Source: Mesorhizobium intechi
GTDB taxonomy: Bacteria; Pseudomonadota; Alphaproteobacteria; Rhizobiales; Rhizobiaceae
Length of the DNA stretch: 35,056 nt
Direction: 5' to 3'
Assembly: GCF_002879535.1 (NCBI RefSeq)
Contig: NZ_PNOT02000366.1
Location: 1-35,056 of the forward strand
Shown: positions 15,898 through 24,176 of the stretch, one piece after another
How the letters are laid out: each line of letters starts with the position of its first letter
Position numbering within the stretch: position 1 is the stretch's first letter
The notes under the pieces: generated by a model
What the model saw: the letters and a program-made list of their open reading frames with translations, nothing else
Database searches by the model: none
Told to the model about the DNA's origin: nothing
Program-made: the position numbers and the translations under genes

Positions 15898-16877
15898 GCG
15901 ATGCACGACAGATCGGTGCTGACACGATCATGACCAGCCCAGGCAGCCCCGCGCAAGCGCGCTCGCTGATCATCGAGCGCCTGGTCGGCGACAGCGGCGA
16001 GGCCGATCAGGTCATCGACGCCGGCCGCGCCATGGCCGAACGCACCGTGCCGCTGCTGCAGAAGGGCCTTTCCGGCGAGCTCGGCGTTCCCGTCATCGTC
16101 GACCTCAAGGCCGTCGAGGTCAGCCGCGTCCCCGAGGCGCGTTCGCGCGCCGGCGATAATTTCGCCATGACAGTCGTTGGTTCGCCGGCATCCTCGGATG
16201 CGATGACGCTCGTCATCGACGCCGCGGCGATCGCGATCATGGTCTCGACGCTGTTTGGCGGCGATCCGGATATGCCGGCGTCGCCGATCGAGCGCGACCT
16301 GTCGCCGATCGAGGCCGATGTCTCGACCATGGTGTTCCAGGAGGTGGCGCAGGCGCTGAACGGATCCGGGCGGCGCTCGCTCGACCTGCGGCTGCCCGTG
16401 CCGCGGGCGATGTCGGGTACCGAGGCGAAACGGCATGTGCTGCGCGACGGTGCTGCCATCCGCATCGTCCTTGGCATCTCGACGCCGGTCGACAGCGGCT
16501 CCATCACGGTGACCATGCCGCAGCGTGTCGTCCTTGCCGGCCGCGACGACACGGCGGGCGTCGGCGAGGACGATCATGGCACCAGTTGGCGCGCACGCTT
16601 CTCGGAAGAGGTGATGCGCTCGACGGTGGCGCTCGAAGCCACCATGCCGCTGACGCGGCTGACGCTAGGCGACCTCGCCAATCTGGAACCGGGCCAGGTC
16701 ATCGACTTCGACGAAACGGCGCAATCCAGGGCTCGCCTCAGCGCGCGCGGCCAGACGCTGTTCGTATGCGAGTTCGGCAAACTGGGGCAGAATTACACCG
16801 TCCGAATCAAGCATCCCTTCGATGCCGGGCAGGATTTCATCGATGGGCTCATGCCGGCTGGTGCCGGGCGCGCCTGA
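15894..16877 (+). CDS. fliM: Flagellar switch protein FliM
   Basis: FliM is the C-ring protein that receives the CheY signal and sets rotor direction or speed. The product is up to 327 residues, with a CheC-like middle domain (about 20-215) and a C-terminal SpoA domain (about 245-315, [20 protein letters not shown]). I place the start at TTG 15894, overlapping the motA stop and preceded by AAGAAGG; ATG 15930 (315 residues) is the alternative and has no clear ribosome site. The usual N-terminal CheY-binding peptide (EIDALL type) is not seen with either start. Confidence 0.9.
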   Translation: MSDARQIGADTIMTSPGSPAQARSLIIERLVGDSGEADQVIDAGRAMAERTVPLLQKGLSGELGVPVIVDLKAVEVSRVPEARSRAGDNFAMTVVGSPASSDAMTLVIDAAAIAIMVSTLFGGDPDMPASPIERDLSPIEADVSTMVFQEVAQALNGSGRRSLDLRLPVPRAMSGTEAKRHVLRDGAAIRIVLGISTPVDSGSITVTMPQRVVLAGRDDTAGVGEDDHGTSWRARFSEEVMRSTVALEATMPLTRLTLGDLANLEPGQVIDFDETAQSRARLSARGQTLFVCEFGKLGQNYTVRIKHPFDAGQDFIDGLMPAGAGRA

Positions 16878-16894
16878 GCTTTTGGAGACGATTC

Positions 16895-17281
16895 ATGGCC
16901 AAGACCAACGTGGAAGCAGAACTCGACCAGCCGGACGAGCAACTCGACCGCGCCATCGAAGAATTGCGCGGGGTCCTGCAGGAGGAAGAGCAACGCCCCG
17001 ATGCGGCGTTCAGGGCCGCCGCGGGCGCCAATTCGAACGTCATCATGAACATTCCCGTCGATGTCCAGATCATCCTCGGCAGCACCGAGATGGCGGTGGC
17101 CGACCTGATGGCGCTGCAGAAGGGCTCGACGGTGGCACTCAACCGCCGTATCGGCGAACCGGTCGACGTCGTGGTCAATGGCCGCAAGATCGCCCGCGGC
17201 GAGATCACGGTGCTCGAAAGCGATCCCTCGCGCTTCGGTATCAGGCTGACCGAAATCATCGCCGGCACGAAGGGCGCCTAG
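16895..17281 (+). CDS. fliN: Flagellar switch protein FliN
   Basis: FliN forms the lower part of the C ring and docks the export ATPase complex. The 128-residue protein has an acidic, coiled-coil-like N-terminus ([20 protein letters not shown]) and a C-terminal SpoA domain from about residue 50 ([20 protein letters not shown] ... [10 protein letters not shown]). The start at ATG 16895 has GGAG 8 nt upstream. The frame extends further upstream over fliM, but those codons are a shadow. Confidence 0.96.
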   Translation: MAKTNVEAELDQPDEQLDRAIEELRGVLQEEEQRPDAAFRAAAGANSNVIMNIPVDVQIILGSTEMAVADLMALQKGSTVALNRRIGEPVDVVVNGRKIARGEITVLESDPSRFGIRLTEIIAGTKGA

Positions 17282-17327
17282 ACATGGCTGGTGGGGCTTG
17301 CCGTTTGCAGCGGAGGCGAGGAGCAGC

Positions 17328-18338
17328 ATGACGCCGCTGACGACCTTGACGCGCGCGCAGAAGGCGGCCGCCATATTGGTGGCGATGGGCAAGCCGTCGG
17401 CCAGCCGCCTGTTGAAATTCTTCAAGCAGGAAGAGCTGAAGGCGCTGATCGAGGGCGCGCGGCTGCTCAGGACCATTCCGCAGAGCGATCTTGAGCGCAT
17501 CGTGGCAGAGTTTGAGGCCGAGTTCACCGAGGGTGCCGGCCTGCTCGATTCCGCCGACAGGATGGACACCATCCTCAACGAATCGCTGTCGCCCGAAGAA
17601 ATGAACGCCATCATGGGCAACAAGAAGCCGGAGGCGGCGCCCGAAGGGCCGCCACCGATCTGGCCCGATCTCGAAAAACTCGAACCTTCCCGGCTGGGCA
17701 CCTTCCTGGCCGGCGAACATCCGCAGACGGCGGCCATGGTGCTGTCGAAGCTGGCGCCGCAGGCGGCGGCGAGCGTGCTTTTGACGCTGACGAAGGAGAT
17801 GCGGGGCGAAATCATCAAGCGCATGGTGACGATGGCCAATGTTCCAGCCGTCGCCACCAGGATCGTCGAGAACCGGTTGCGCACCAGCGTACTTTCGGAA
17901 ACCTCGGCCAAGGACACGTCGGCCGGGCAGGCGCGCGTCGCCAGCGTGCTCAACGAGTTGGACAAGCCGCTGCTCGAGGAGGTCATGCAGGACCTGGAAG
18001 CCGCCGGCACGCCCGACCTCGATGGTGTGAGGGCAAGGCTCTTTGCCTTCGACGACCTGCCGCTGCTCACCCAGAAGGCGCGCGTGCTTCTGTTCGACGG
18101 ACTGTCGACCGAGCTTGTCACGCTGGCGCTGCGCGGCACATCGGCGGCACTCGCCGAGGCGGTGCTCTCGGCAATCGGTGCGCGGTCGCGGCGCATGATC
18201 GAAGCCGAACTTGGGCAGGGGTCGGAGGGGGTTCCGGCTGCCGACATACAGGCGGCGCGCAAGACCATCGTGACGACGACGATCCGGCTGTCGCGCGAGG
18301 GCGCATTCGAACTTCCCGCGACGCAGAACGCCGCCTAG
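17328..18338 (+). CDS. fliG: Flagellar switch protein FliG
   Basis: FliG links the MS ring to the C ring and contacts MotA to generate torque. The 336-residue protein has the N-terminal FliF-binding part (LTRAQKAAAILVAMGKPSAS), the middle domain with the EHPQTAAMVLSKL motif (about residue 130), and the C-terminal torque domain (LFAFDDLPLLTQKARVLLFD ... LALRGTS). I start at ATG 17328, where GAGGAG precedes by a few nucleotides; an upstream in-frame start at 17298 would add ten residues. Confidence 0.97.
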   Translation: MTPLTTLTRAQKAAAILVAMGKPSASRLLKFFKQEELKALIEGARLLRTIPQSDLERIVAEFEAEFTEGAGLLDSADRMDTILNESLSPEEMNAIMGNKKPEAAPEGPPPIWPDLEKLEPSRLGTFLAGEHPQTAAMVLSKLAPQAAASVLLTLTKEMRGEIIKRMVTMANVPAVATRIVENRLRTSVLSETSAKDTSAGQARVASVLNELDKPLLEEVMQDLEAAGTPDLDGVRARLFAFDDLPLLTQKARVLLFDGLSTELVTLALRGTSAALAEAVLSAIGARSRRMIEAELGQGSEGVPAADIQAARKTIVTTTIRLSREGAFELPATQNAA

Positions 18339-18341
18339 GGT

Positions 18342-19424
18342 ATGTCCGACACCGCCGACAAGGACTCCAAAACCGAAGAGGCGACGGAAAAGAAAGTCCG
18401 CGACACCATCGAACAGGGCAAGCTGCCCCATTCGAGGGAAACCGCGATCCTCGCCTCCTTCGTCGCCATACTGGTGTTCACCGTCTTCTATGCCAAGGAC
18501 GCCGTTATCAACCTCGGCATGTTCCTGTCTATGTTCCTCGAGAAGCCCGAGGCCTGGCCGATGAACACCGAGACCGACGTCATCGATCTCTACAAGATCG
18601 TCATGCTGGAAGTGGGCCGCGCGGTCGTCAGCCTGCTGGTGCTTTTGACCGTCGCCGGCATCGGCGCCTCGGTGCTCCAGAACATGCCGCAATTCGTCGG
18701 CGACCGGATCAGGCCGCAGCTGTCGCGCATTTCGATCACCAAGGGCTGGAACCGGATGTTCGGTGCCCAAGGCTGGGTCGAGTTCCTGAAATCCCTGGCA
18801 AAGGTCGGCTTCGCCATTGCCGTGCTCACCTTCACGCTGTCGGAGGATCACCGCAAGCTGCTTGCCGGGATGATCACCAATCCGGTCGCTTTCGGCCTCG
18901 TCATCCGCGGCATCGCGGTCGACATATTGGTGGCTATCGTCTTCGTCATGGGGCTGATCGCGGCGATCGACATTGTCTGGTCGCGCTTCCACTGGAAGCA
19001 GGACCTGCGCATGACCAAGCAGGAAGTGAAGGACGAGTTCAAGCAGTCCGAAGGGGACCCGATCGTCAAGTCGCGGCTGCGCTCGCTGGCACGCGACCGC
19101 GCGCGCAAGCGGATGATGACGGCGGTGCCGCGCGCGACGCTGATCATCGCCAATCCCACCCACTTCTCGATCGCGTTGAAATATGTGCGCGACGAGGATT
19201 CGGCGCCGCTCGTGGTGGCCAAGGGCCAGGATCTGGTGGCGTTGAAAATTCGCGAGATCGCGAAGGAGCACAACATTCCGATCTTCGAGGACGTGACGCT
19301 CGCCCGCTCCATGTACAAGCAAGTTTCGGTCGATAATGTGATCCCGTCGCAATTCTACCAGGCCGTCGCCGAACTGGTGCGGATCGTCTACTCGAAAAAG
19401 GCTGAGCGCAGACAGATTTCATGA
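18342..19424 (+). CDS. flhB: Flagellar export switch protein FlhB
   Basis: FlhB is the export-gate protein that switches substrate class from hook to filament. The 360-residue protein begins with the family segment KTEEATEKKVRDTIEQGKLP, has four membrane helices between about residues 33 and 212, and a cytoplasmic C-domain with the self-cleavage motif N271-P-T-H. The start lies 3 nt after fliG and has no strong ribosome site, so coupling to fliG is likely. Its stop overlaps the next gene. Confidence 0.97.
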   Translation: MSDTADKDSKTEEATEKKVRDTIEQGKLPHSRETAILASFVAILVFTVFYAKDAVINLGMFLSMFLEKPEAWPMNTETDVIDLYKIVMLEVGRAVVSLLVLLTVAGIGASVLQNMPQFVGDRIRPQLSRISITKGWNRMFGAQGWVEFLKSLAKVGFAIAVLTFTLSEDHRKLLAGMITNPVAFGLVIRGIAVDILVAIVFVMGLIAAIDIVWSRFHWKQDLRMTKQEVKDEFKQSEGDPIVKSRLRSLARDRARKRMMTAVPRATLIIANPTHFSIALKYVRDEDSAPLVVAKGQDLVALKIREIAKEHNIPIFEDVTLARSMYKQVSVDNVIPSQFYQAVAELVRIVYSKKAERRQIS

Positions 19425-19855
19425 ACCGCCAACCACATGCAAAATCCCGCGAGATCATCGTCGCCAGCGCCATCGAGCAGGTGGTCGGCGAACTCAGATT
19501 GATCGATGTCGCCGACTACATCGCTTTCATCCGGCTGGAGCATTTCGCCTGCCTTTCGGATCTGGTCGATTCAGCGGTGGAGCTGTTCTTCATGCCGGGC
19601 ACGCTCAAACTCGGCCATGGCGGCGAGGCGCATGTCGACTGGAGCGGCAATCCGCGCATCGTGCTCGACCTGGAACTCAGGCCGCCCGGTGTGACCGTCT
19701 ATTTCCAGCTGACGCTGAGCGAGGCCGGCAATTCGGTCGCGGTCAATTACGTGTCGTTCGAAAAGCCGGGCGAGGACCCCGAGCACAATACGGCGCTGCT
19801 GGAGGCGGTGATTGAACAGGCTCGGATCCGCAAGGTCGAGCCAATGGCCTTCTGA
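19421..19855 (+). CDS. Small unrecognised protein coupled to flhB
   Basis: I do not recognise this 144-residue soluble protein. It starts within the stop codon of flhB (ATGA), so it belongs to the motA-flhB operon and is its last gene. The sequence is acidic with alternating beta segments (IVLDLELRPPGVTVYFQLTL) and no signal peptide or membrane helix. An uncharacterised small gene lies next to flhB in S. meliloti as well, which hints at a conserved accessory part in motility, for example a chaperone or regulator of export; nothing in the sequence proves this. Confidence 0.85.
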   Translation: MNRQPHAKSREIIVASAIEQVVGELRLIDVADYIAFIRLEHFACLSDLVDSAVELFFMPGTLKLGHGGEAHVDWSGNPRIVLDLELRPPGVTVYFQLTLSEAGNSVAVNYVSFEKPGEDPEHNTALLEAVIEQARIRKVEPMAF

Positions 19856-19877
19856 ACGCCCTGTCAGGCGGCAGCTG

Positions 19878-20648
19878 TCACTCGATCAAGCCCAGCCGCA
19901 GCGCCTTGGCGACCGCCTGGTTGCGGTTGACGGCGTTGAGCTTCTGCGTCGACTGGGTCAGATACTGGTTGGCGGTATGCACCGACAGCTTCAGGAGCCG
20001 CGCGATCTCCTCGCTGGTGTTGCCGTTGGCGGTCAGCTTCAGGCATTCGAGTTCGCGCTTGGAGATGGCTCGCATCCTGCCGGCGTCGCTCGGACGGATA
20101 CGTGCGACAGCGGCGAACAAGGAAAAGCAGCGGGCGTGGATTTCGTAGAGCGCATCCTGCGGCAGCACGATCTCCGATCCCAGGAAGACGACAAGGCCGC
20201 ACTGACCGCGATCGGCGTGGACGGGAAAGGCAATGCCGCTGGTGCCGGGCGCCAGGGGAGATATCTGCGCGGTCCAGGCAAGGTTGCCGAACATTTCGGC
20301 CATGGCCGCGACGCCGTCATCCGTCCACCAGCGTGGCTCCGTCGAGTTGTGGGTGTGGCGCACGAGCTCCTCGCCATTGGCGCCCGAGATGAACTTCGTC
20401 GCCACGGCAATGCCGGGATAGTCGGAATCGAAGCACGGCACCAGCCGCGCCCGTTCCGGCGACGGGCTGACGAAGTACAGGCCGAAGGCGGAGGCGTTGA
20501 TGTCGACTGATACCCAGCGGCAGCGGCGCACGGCATCGGGAATGGTGACGGCGTGATGTGTCTCGGAGCTGAGCGAGAAGGCGCCGAAGGGGCTGCGCTG
20601 CTGGTTGAAAAGGGCCTCCGCGGCATCCTTGATGTCGGCGTGTTTCAA
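19878..20648 (-). CDS. visR: LuxR-family motility regulator VisR
   Basis: VisR acts with VisN, probably as a heterodimer, as the top activator of flagellar and chemotaxis genes in S. meliloti. The 256-residue protein has an N-terminal autoinducer-binding-like domain (about 10-185, with WVSVDINASAFGLYFVSPSP) and a C-terminal LuxR helix-turn-helix (about 194-256: ISKRELECLKLTANGNTSEE, then IARLLKLSVHTANQYLTQS). Its start overlaps the visN stop by 4 nt. It converges on the flhB operon with only 22 nt between the stop codons. Confidence 0.92.
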   Translation of the reverse strand: MKHADIKDAAEALFNQQRSPFGAFSLSSETHHAVTIPDAVRRCRWVSVDINASAFGLYFVSPSPERARLVPCFDSDYPGIAVATKFISGANGEELVRHTHNSTEPRWWTDDGVAAMAEMFGNLAWTAQISPLAPGTSGIAFPVHADRGQCGLVVFLGSEIVLPQDALYEIHARCFSLFAAVARIRPSDAGRMRAISKRELECLKLTANGNTSEEIARLLKLSVHTANQYLTQSTQKLNAVNRNQAVAKALRLGLIE

Positions 20649-21355
20649 ATGATGCCACTCCTGATCGCCGTGGCGATGGCCATCGCACGGTTGCTGGCCG
20701 CGAATTTCTGGATGGCGTGGGTGATGTAGCTGTTGACGGTGTTGGAGGAGACGCCAAGGATGACCGCCACCTCATCGGTGGTCTTGCCTTCCGAGACCCA
20801 GAACAGGCATTCGCGCTCGCGATCGGACAGCGGATCCTGCATGGCGGCGGCGGCGATCAACTGCGGGATATGCGAGAGCGCGTAGCAGCATTTCAACTGC
20901 GCCTTCATCAGCGCCGGCTGGTCGATATGGCCTGATGTCGCCGCCGAGAACAGGGCGAACAGACGCTGGCGGCCGACATTGAGCCGCAGCGAATAGATCT
21001 CGGCATGGCCGAGCGCGTCGAGAAGGCGAGCCTCTTCGCCGGAGACCAGCCCGTCGGCGTCGGGCGCCTCGGCGGCCACCAGCGGTCTAGGCCGGATGCC
21101 GGGCGCGACTGTGAGGACCCCTTGGGCAAGGCTGGCGATCAGCCGCTTGCCGATCAGTTCGATGGCGTCGAAGATCCAGTTCGAGGAGACGATGCGCGCG
21201 TCGTTGCGGTCCTGGTCGTGGACGATCGCGACGAGCATGTAGCTGTCGGCGCCGATCTCGGCGGTCAGCTCCATGAAGAAGCTGGTCAGATCACCGCGCG
21301 ACGTCAGGCGCGAGCCCAATGTGTCGGATTGAAGAAGCGCGGCGGAACTGCTCAT
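20645..21355 (-). CDS. visN: LuxR-family motility regulator VisN
   Basis: VisN is the partner of VisR. The 236-residue protein has an N-terminal ligand-domain-like part and a C-terminal LuxR helix-turn-helix (about 174-236: LSDRERECLFWVSEGKTTDE, then VAVILGVSSNTVNSYI). I start at ATG 21355 (MSSSAALLQSDTLGSRL). An in-frame GTG at 21442 would add 29 residues but has no ribosome site; the ATG has only a weak one (AGCAGC). It is the first gene of the visNR pair. Confidence 0.9.
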   Translation of the reverse strand: MSSSAALLQSDTLGSRLTSRGDLTSFFMELTAEIGADSYMLVAIVHDQDRNDARIVSSNWIFDAIELIGKRLIASLAQGVLTVAPGIRPRPLVAAEAPDADGLVSGEEARLLDALGHAEIYSLRLNVGRQRLFALFSAATSGHIDQPALMKAQLKCCYALSHIPQLIAAAAMQDPLSDRERECLFWVSEGKTTDEVAVILGVSSNTVNSYITHAIQKFAASNRAMAIATAIRSGII

Positions 21356-21860
21356 TTGCTGCTTTTGGCCGGAATCGTTTCTGCCGTCCGGATGCTGGAG
21401 GCCAGCCGCCGAACCCGAAAACGCGTTACTTTTACGAGACACACACGAGGCGCTGGGTCGCGCCCAATCAGACGGAATCCATTCAGGGAACGCGAAGACA
21501 TCCGCGTCTGGCGCCGGAAAATTCCGGAACGTGAGACTTTGGGTGGCCGCCGCGCCCCCCGAGGACCGGCTGATTCGGGTCTAATCTACCCGCAGATGAA
21601 TCCGACATCAAACGCGATTTGACAAAATCGAATCCGGCGGACTCGCCTGCGACTCAGGGACCGACTTTCGCGGCCTTCGCGCTTGTGAAAATAGCGGGAC
21701 CGCGCAGGCCGGCCATATCCGCGCGCTGTCGGTTGCGATAGATTCGCAAGCGCCGAAGGGGTGGGCACCTTCGGCATTGGAGTTCGTAGCTGCATCATGG
21801 CCGCGGTCGTTCGCGGCAATGCCATGCGGGCTCCTGGCATCTTTTGTTTCGGGGGAAACG
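21356..21860. other. 505-bp gene-free region between visN and a TMEM43-like gene
   Basis: No reading frame here has plausible coding character. It must hold the promoters of visNR (minus) and of the TMEM43-like gene (plus). I see two palindromic elements: CCGGAA-AA-TTCCGG at 21514-21527, 159 bp upstream of visN, and an 8-bp hairpin at 21752-21775, 86 bp upstream of the membrane-protein gene. There is no clear -35/-10 pair and no TTAA-type CtrA site. Confidence 0.5.
21752..21775 (+). promoter_or_regulatory. Hairpin upstream of the TMEM43-like gene
   Basis: A perfect 8-bp inverted repeat (GCCGAAGG / CCTTCGGC, 8-nt loop). No T-run follows on either strand, so it is more likely an operator or leader structure than a terminator. 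Confidence 0.3.
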
Positions 21861-23054
21861 ATGAGCGATTCATTTCGGGAAGTTACTTCGGTCTCGTGGT
21901 TCGGGCGAATCAAGCGCGCGGTCGGCGGGGTCATCTTCGGCCTGCTCTTGATCGTGCTGATGGTGATCGGGCTGTTCTGGAACGAGGGCCGCGCGGTGCA
22001 GACGGCGCGCTCACTGGCCGAAGGCGCCGGCACCGTGGTGTCGATCAACGCCGACAGCGTCGATGCCGGCAATGACGGCAGACTGGTGCATGTCAGCGGG
22101 CCGGTGACGGCCGATAGCGGTCTGTCGGATCCGGATTTCGGCATCGCGGCGCAAGGACTGCGGCTGTCGCGTAGCGTCGAGATGTACCAGTGGAAGGAAG
22201 AGTCCAAACCCGAGACCACCAAGAAGCTTGGTGGCGGCGAGGAGACGGAGACCACCTACAGCTATTCGAAAGTGTGGGACGACAGCCAGATCGATTCGTC
22301 GAACTTCAAGAAGCCGGACGATCATCAGAACCCGCCAATGGCGATCCAGAGCCGCGCCTTCCAGATCCCTGAAGGCAAGCTCGCCGCCTTCGATCTCGAC
22401 ACGCCGGTACTCGACCGCATTGATGGCGACAAGGCGTACTCGCTGTCGGCCAGCCAGTCTGCGGTGATCAAGGCCGCCCATACCGGCACGAAGCCGCTCA
22501 GCATCGCCGATGGCAAGATCTACCTCGGCAGCGACAACACGACGCCCGCATTGGGCGACTATCGCATCGGTTACGAACTGGCGCCGCTCGGCGTGGTCAG
22601 CATTGTGGCGCGGCAGACCGGCAGCCGTTTCGAGCCGTACCAGACGCAAGCGGGCGATGCGCTGCTGATGGTCGATGCCGGCAACGTGCCGGCCGACAAG
22701 ATGTTCGCCGAGGCCGTGAGCGCCAACACGTTGATCACCTGGCTGCTGCGCGCCGCCGGCCTTTTGCTGCTGACCATCGGCTTTGTCCTGTTCCTCGGCC
22801 CGATCGGCGTGATCCTCGACGTCATCCCGTTCCTGGGCAGCATGGCGCGGATGGGAACCGGCATCATCGCCTTCTTCCTGGCTGCCCTGGTCGGCACGAC
22901 GACGATCGCAATTGCCTGGTTCTGGTATCGGCCGGTTCTGGCGGCAGGCATACTGGCGGCCGGCGTCATCGCGGCGGCGGCGGTCTATTATCTCGGCCGC
23001 TCACGCAAGGCAGCCGCGCCGATGGCCGCGCCGAGCGCCGGTGCCGCAACGTAG
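21861..23054 (+). CDS. TMEM43-family membrane protein
   Basis: This 397-residue protein has the layout of the TMEM43 (LUMA) family: one N-terminal membrane helix (about 20-40), a large extracytoplasmic beta-rich domain of about 250 residues, then three C-terminal helices (about 295-313, 332-353, 358-378) with the conserved turn FLGPIGVILDVIPFLGSMAR. The family occurs in animals and scattered bacteria; its bacterial role is not known. The start at ATG 21861 follows GGGGGAAA; the frame opens 28 codons earlier without a ribosome site. It stands alone between visN and the polyamine module, and ends at a terminator shared with the opposite gene. Confidence 0.85.
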   Translation: MSDSFREVTSVSWFGRIKRAVGGVIFGLLLIVLMVIGLFWNEGRAVQTARSLAEGAGTVVSINADSVDAGNDGRLVHVSGPVTADSGLSDPDFGIAAQGLRLSRSVEMYQWKEESKPETTKKLGGGEETETTYSYSKVWDDSQIDSSNFKKPDDHQNPPMAIQSRAFQIPEGKLAAFDLDTPVLDRIDGDKAYSLSASQSAVIKAAHTGTKPLSIADGKIYLGSDNTTPALGDYRIGYELAPLGVVSIVARQTGSRFEPYQTQAGDALLMVDAGNVPADKMFAEAVSANTLITWLLRAAGLLLLTIGFVLFLGPIGVILDVIPFLGSMARMGTGIIAFFLAALVGTTTIAIAWFWYRPVLAAGILAAGVIAAAAVYYLGRSRKAAAPMAAPSAGAAT

Positions 23055-23061
23055 CTTGCAA

Positions 23062-23087
23062 AAAAAGGCTGATATGCCGCCCTTTTT
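23062..23087. terminator. Bidirectional terminator between converging genes
   Basis: AAAAAGG (23062-23068) pairs with CCTTTTT (23081-23087). The A-run on one side and T-run on the other allow it to end transcription from the TMEM43-like gene (plus, stop at 23054) and from the deacetylase gene (minus, stop at 23122). Confidence 0.6.
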
Positions 23088-23121
23088 CGTCGTGCCTGTT
23101 GTCCTCTCTTGGCTTGTGCTC

Positions 23122-24153
23122 TTACCGGTCCTCGAACCCGGTCAACACGCCGACGGCGTTGATGCCGATCTCCTCGACGGCATAGCCGCCTTCCATGACG
23201 AACAGGGTCGGCAGGCCGAGCCTGGCGATGCGGCGACCGATCTTGGGATAGTCGGGGCTTGTCAGCTTGAACTGGCTGATCGGGTCCTTCTCGAAAGTGT
23301 CGACGCCGAGCGACACGATAACGATGTCGGGCGCGTAGGCGGTGAGCCTGGCGCAGGCATCCTCAAGCGAGGCGTTCCAGGCGTCCCAGCCGGTGCCGAA
23401 CGGCATGGGATAGTTGATGTTGAAGCCTTCGCCGGCGCCGGTGCCGCGTTCATCCGCATGGCCGAGGAAGAACGGGTATTCGACCATCGGGTCGCCATGC
23501 AGGTTGAGGACCTGCACGTCGGCGCGGTCGTAGAAGATTTCCTGCGTGCCGTTGCCATGGTGGTAGTCGACATCGAGGATGGAGATGCGTTTGGCGCCCT
23601 GGTCGAGGAACCACTGCGCGGCGACGGCGGCGTTGTTGACGTAGCAATAGCCGCCCATGAAGCCGGCGCCGGCATGATGGCCCGGCGGGCGGCAGAGCGC
23701 GAAGGCCGACCTCTCGCCGCCCTTGACCAGGCCGGCCGCGGTCAGCGCCACGTCATAGGACGATTTGATCGCGGCCCAGGTGCCTTCGACGAAGGTGGCG
23801 CCGGCATCGAAGGAATAGTAGCCGAGGAGCGCATCGATACGCTTCGGCGGCACGTCGCCGCGCAGGCCGCGGGTCGGCCAGGTGAACGGCATGGCCGTGC
23901 CCTCGTGACCGGAAGCCACCCATTGCGGCCACACCGTCGGCAGGAAGTCGATATAGTCTGATTTGTGGATGCGCTTGGCGGCGGCAAGATCGTGCTCGAG
24001 CGGCCGGATGATCGGACCGAGCTTCTCGCTTTCGACCCGCGCCCTGATGAATTCGGCCCGCGAGGGTTTTTCAAAACCCGGCACGATGGCCGAGGTGACC
24101 AGTTCCATCTGGCCGGCATGGCCAGCATGAAGCGGCGAATAGACAGTCTTCAT
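23122..24153 (-). CDS. Acetylpolyamine amidohydrolase (histone-deacetylase family)
   Basis: This enzyme should remove acetyl groups from acetylated polyamines by zinc-dependent hydrolysis. The 343-residue sequence closely resembles the Mycoplana ramosa acetylpolyamine amidohydrolase over its whole length. The active-site parts are present: RPPGHH (155-160) with His159/His160, zinc ligands Asp196 and His198 in LDVDYHHGNGTQ, zinc ligand Asp285 in SLGVDTFEKDP, and Tyr324 in MEGGYAV. Each is one residue beyond the Mycoplana number. It lies 23 nt downstream of the TetR gene on the same strand, and near a polyamine-type importer. The exact acylated substrate is not settled by sequence. Confidence 0.93.
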   Translation of the reverse strand: MKTVYSPLHAGHAGQMELVTSAIVPGFEKPSRAEFIRARVESEKLGPIIRPLEHDLAAAKRIHKSDYIDFLPTVWPQWVASGHEGTAMPFTWPTRGLRGDVPPKRIDALLGYYSFDAGATFVEGTWAAIKSSYDVALTAAGLVKGGERSAFALCRPPGHHAGAGFMGGYCYVNNAAVAAQWFLDQGAKRISILDVDYHHGNGTQEIFYDRADVQVLNLHGDPMVEYPFFLGHADERGTGAGEGFNINYPMPFGTGWDAWNASLEDACARLTAYAPDIVIVSLGVDTFEKDPISQFKLTSPDYPKIGRRIARLGLPTLFVMEGGYAVEEIGINAVGVLTGFEDR

Positions 24154-24176
24154 GAAATTCCTCTCGAAATGCGCAA

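Noticed and set aside
17256..19352. Long minus-strand open frame (698 codons) opposite fliG and flhB
   Set aside because: His/Arg/Asp-rich translation with no domain, opposite two certain genes; a by-product of GC-rich third positions.
19856..19877. Short CGCC...GGCG repeat between the converging flhB operon and visR
   Set aside because: Only four base pairs and no T-run; too weak to call a terminator.
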